A stretch of DNA of 6,309 bases from Pseudomonadota bacterium (GTDB taxonomy: Bacteria; Pseudomonadota; Gammaproteobacteria; Xanthomonadales; Rhodanobacteraceae): assembly GCA_023430685.1 (NCBI GenBank), contig JAEYZH010000185.1, positions 1 through 6,309 of the forward strand, written 5' to 3'. How positions within the stretch are numbered: the first letter of the stretch is position 1; the number at the start of each line of letters is the position of its first letter. This document shows positions 5,821 through 6,309 of the stretch, one piece after another. The notes beneath the pieces are model-generated. The model saw only the letters and a program-made list of their open reading frames with translations, had not been told where the DNA came from and did no database searches. The translations under genes were made by a program, and so were the position numbers.

Positions 5821-5822
5821 CA

Positions 5823-6023
5823 TCAGCCGCCGCCGATCGCGTGCACGATCTCGATGCGGTCGCCGGCGGACAGCTCGTAGAGCGGGTAGCGGCTGCGCGG
5901 CACGATCTCGCGGTTGACCTCGACCGCGACGCGGCGCCCGCCGTAGCCGCTGGCCTCGAGCAATTGCTCGAGCGAGAGCCGGGCCTCGACCTCGCGTTCG
6001 CTGCCGTTGAGCTGGATTTTCAT
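5823..6023 (-). CDS. thiS: Sulfur carrier protein ThiS
   Basis: 66-residue ubiquitin-like protein that carries sulfur as a C-terminal thiocarboxylate to ThiG in thiazole synthesis. It starts MKIQLNGSE, has the beta-grasp core VAVEVNREIVPRSRY (32-46) and LSAGDRIEIVHAIGGG (51-66), and ends in the essential Gly-Gly (here three glycines in a row). Activation needs ThiF adenylyltransferase, which must be encoded elsewhere. It is the first gene of the probable thiS-thiG-trmB-permease operon. A promoter-like sequence ends six bases before the ATG, so the message may be leaderless or nearly so; the only Shine-Dalgarno-like bases are AGG five nucleotides from the start. Confidence 0.96.
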   Translation of the reverse strand: MKIQLNGSEREVEARLSLEQLLEASGYGGRRVAVEVNREIVPRSRYPLYELSAGDRIEIVHAIGGG

Positions 6024-6029
6024 GCGCCT

Positions 6030-6058
6030 AGTGTAGTGCGTGAACGCGCCGCGACCAA
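6030..6058 (-). promoter_or_regulatory. Sigma-70-like promoter of the thiS operon, possibly leaderless
   Basis: On the - strand TTGGTC (6058-6053), a 17-base spacer and TACACT (6035-6030), each matching four of six consensus bases at ideal spacing. It fits exactly between the upstream terminator and thiS. Transcription would be expected to begin within a base or two of the thiS ATG (6023), leaving almost no 5' leader and no room for a TPP riboswitch. Pattern evidence only. Confidence 0.5.
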
Positions 6059-6060
6059 CG

Positions 6061-6092
6061 AAAAACGCCGCGCCCTGCGAGGGGCGCGGCGT
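6061..6092 (-). terminator. Intrinsic terminator after the Pro/Gln/Arg/Ser-repeat gene
   Basis: On the - strand ACGCCGCGCCC (6092-6082) pairs perfectly with GGGCGCGGCGT (6075-6065) over 11 bp with a six-base loop, and the stem runs into TTTTT (6065-6061). It begins 21 bases after the stop codon of the upstream gene and ends just before the thiS promoter, insulating the thi operon. Confidence 0.85.
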
Positions 6093-6113
6093 CGATGGGC
6101 GCGCCGCGGCGGC

Positions 6114-6309
6114 TCAGCGGCGGCGGTCGTCGTCGTCCTTGTCGCTGTTGCGACCCCGACGTTGCGGCTCGCTGCGCTGCGCCGGTGCGCTGCGCTGCTG
6201 CGGCTCGCTGCGCGGCTGCGGAGCACTGCGTTGCTGCGGTTCGCTACGCGGCTGCGGTGCGCTTCGCTGCTGCGGTGCGCTGCGCGGCTCCGAGCGCGGT
6301 TGCGGCGCC
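6114..6309 (-). CDS. C-terminal end of a Pro/Gln/Arg/Ser hexapeptide-repeat protein (partial)
   Basis: The last 64 codons of a gene whose start lies beyond the right window edge; the frame is open from 6308 to the TGA at 6116-6114. The translation is a tandem array of a six-residue unit, [A/E]-P-Q-[P/Q]-R-S. It mostly alternates APQPRS and EPQQRS, with one unit shortened to EPRS (6290-6279), and ends in a charged tail RNSDKDDDDRRR. Codons of equivalent residues vary (CGC, CGA, CGT; AGC, AGT, TCG), so the repeat is old enough to have drifted synonymously, which suggests selection on the protein. Strongly basic, disordered tails of this kind can bind nucleic acid, membrane or cell wall. Similar tails occur, from memory, on DUF3300-type proteins of related bacteria, but the domain itself is not visible, so no function is assigned. 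The perfect terminator just downstream supports a real gene end. Confidence 0.7.
   Translation of the reverse strand, partial: APQPRSEPRSAPQQRSAPQPRSEPQQRSAPQPRSEPQQRSAPAQRSEPQRRGRNSDKDDDDRRR

Noticed and set aside
5777..6060. TPP riboswitch for the thi operon
   Set aside because: There is no space between the promoter and thiS, and neither the leader nor the thiS-thiG gap shows a thi-box-like CUGAGA segment.
6020..6226. A 68-codon frame on the - strand near the right end
   Set aside because: It is out of frame with the hexapeptide repeat, overlaps the terminator and thiS promoter, and is Arg/Ala-rich noise.

Overview
The window is a GC-rich stretch of a bacterial chromosome. Gene content and order (thiS-thiG-trmB in a row, a YedA-type exporter, a stand-alone Rieske protein) and a recurrent intergenic repeat core at 444-479 suggest a gammaproteobacterium of the Xanthomonadales/Lysobacterales. 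The placement rests on recollection of those genomes and was not tested by a search.

Layout. Positions 1-591 carry no credible gene. They hold two diverged copies of one folded element, facing each other: copy 1 on the + strand (1-196, cut by the window edge) and copy 2 on the - strand (520 down to 228). Both have the same order of parts: a 5' hairpin, an 11-bp closing stem, a CCGGG spacer, a long hairpin with an A-A mismatch, a short hairpin with loop ATCCCT, the word CCCCTGCGGGC, and the other side of the closing stem, followed by a GCGCGC hairpin. Many stem positions differ between the copies but change in pairs, which is the signature of a conserved secondary structure. This is the most interesting part of the window.

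From 592 to 1934 (- strand) lie a ten-helix EamA/YedA-type exporter and, upstream of it, a 95-residue membrane protein of unknown function. Divergent from these on the + strand is a small Rieske [2Fe-2S] protein (2033-2362). Its stop codon is 3 bases from the end of a large convergent SLC13-type permease (2366-4216, -) with two RCK_C domains in its middle.

Upstream of the permease on the - strand lie trmB (tRNA m7G46 methyltransferase), thiG (thiazole synthase) and thiS (sulfur carrier). Gaps are short (46, 23 and 43 bases), so thiS-thiG-trmB-permease is probably one transcript. A promoter-like sequence sits so close to the thiS start that the mRNA may be leaderless, and there is no room for a TPP riboswitch after it. 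A strong intrinsic terminator (6061-6092, -) separates this operon from the gene before it. Only that gene's last 64 codons are in the window; they encode a Pro/Gln/Arg/Ser hexapeptide repeat and an acidic-basic tail.

How the genes work together: ThiS and ThiG act directly together in making the thiazole half of thiamine. TrmB and the permease have no obvious link to thiamine and may only share the transcript. The exporter, the 95-residue protein and the Rieske protein look like independent units.
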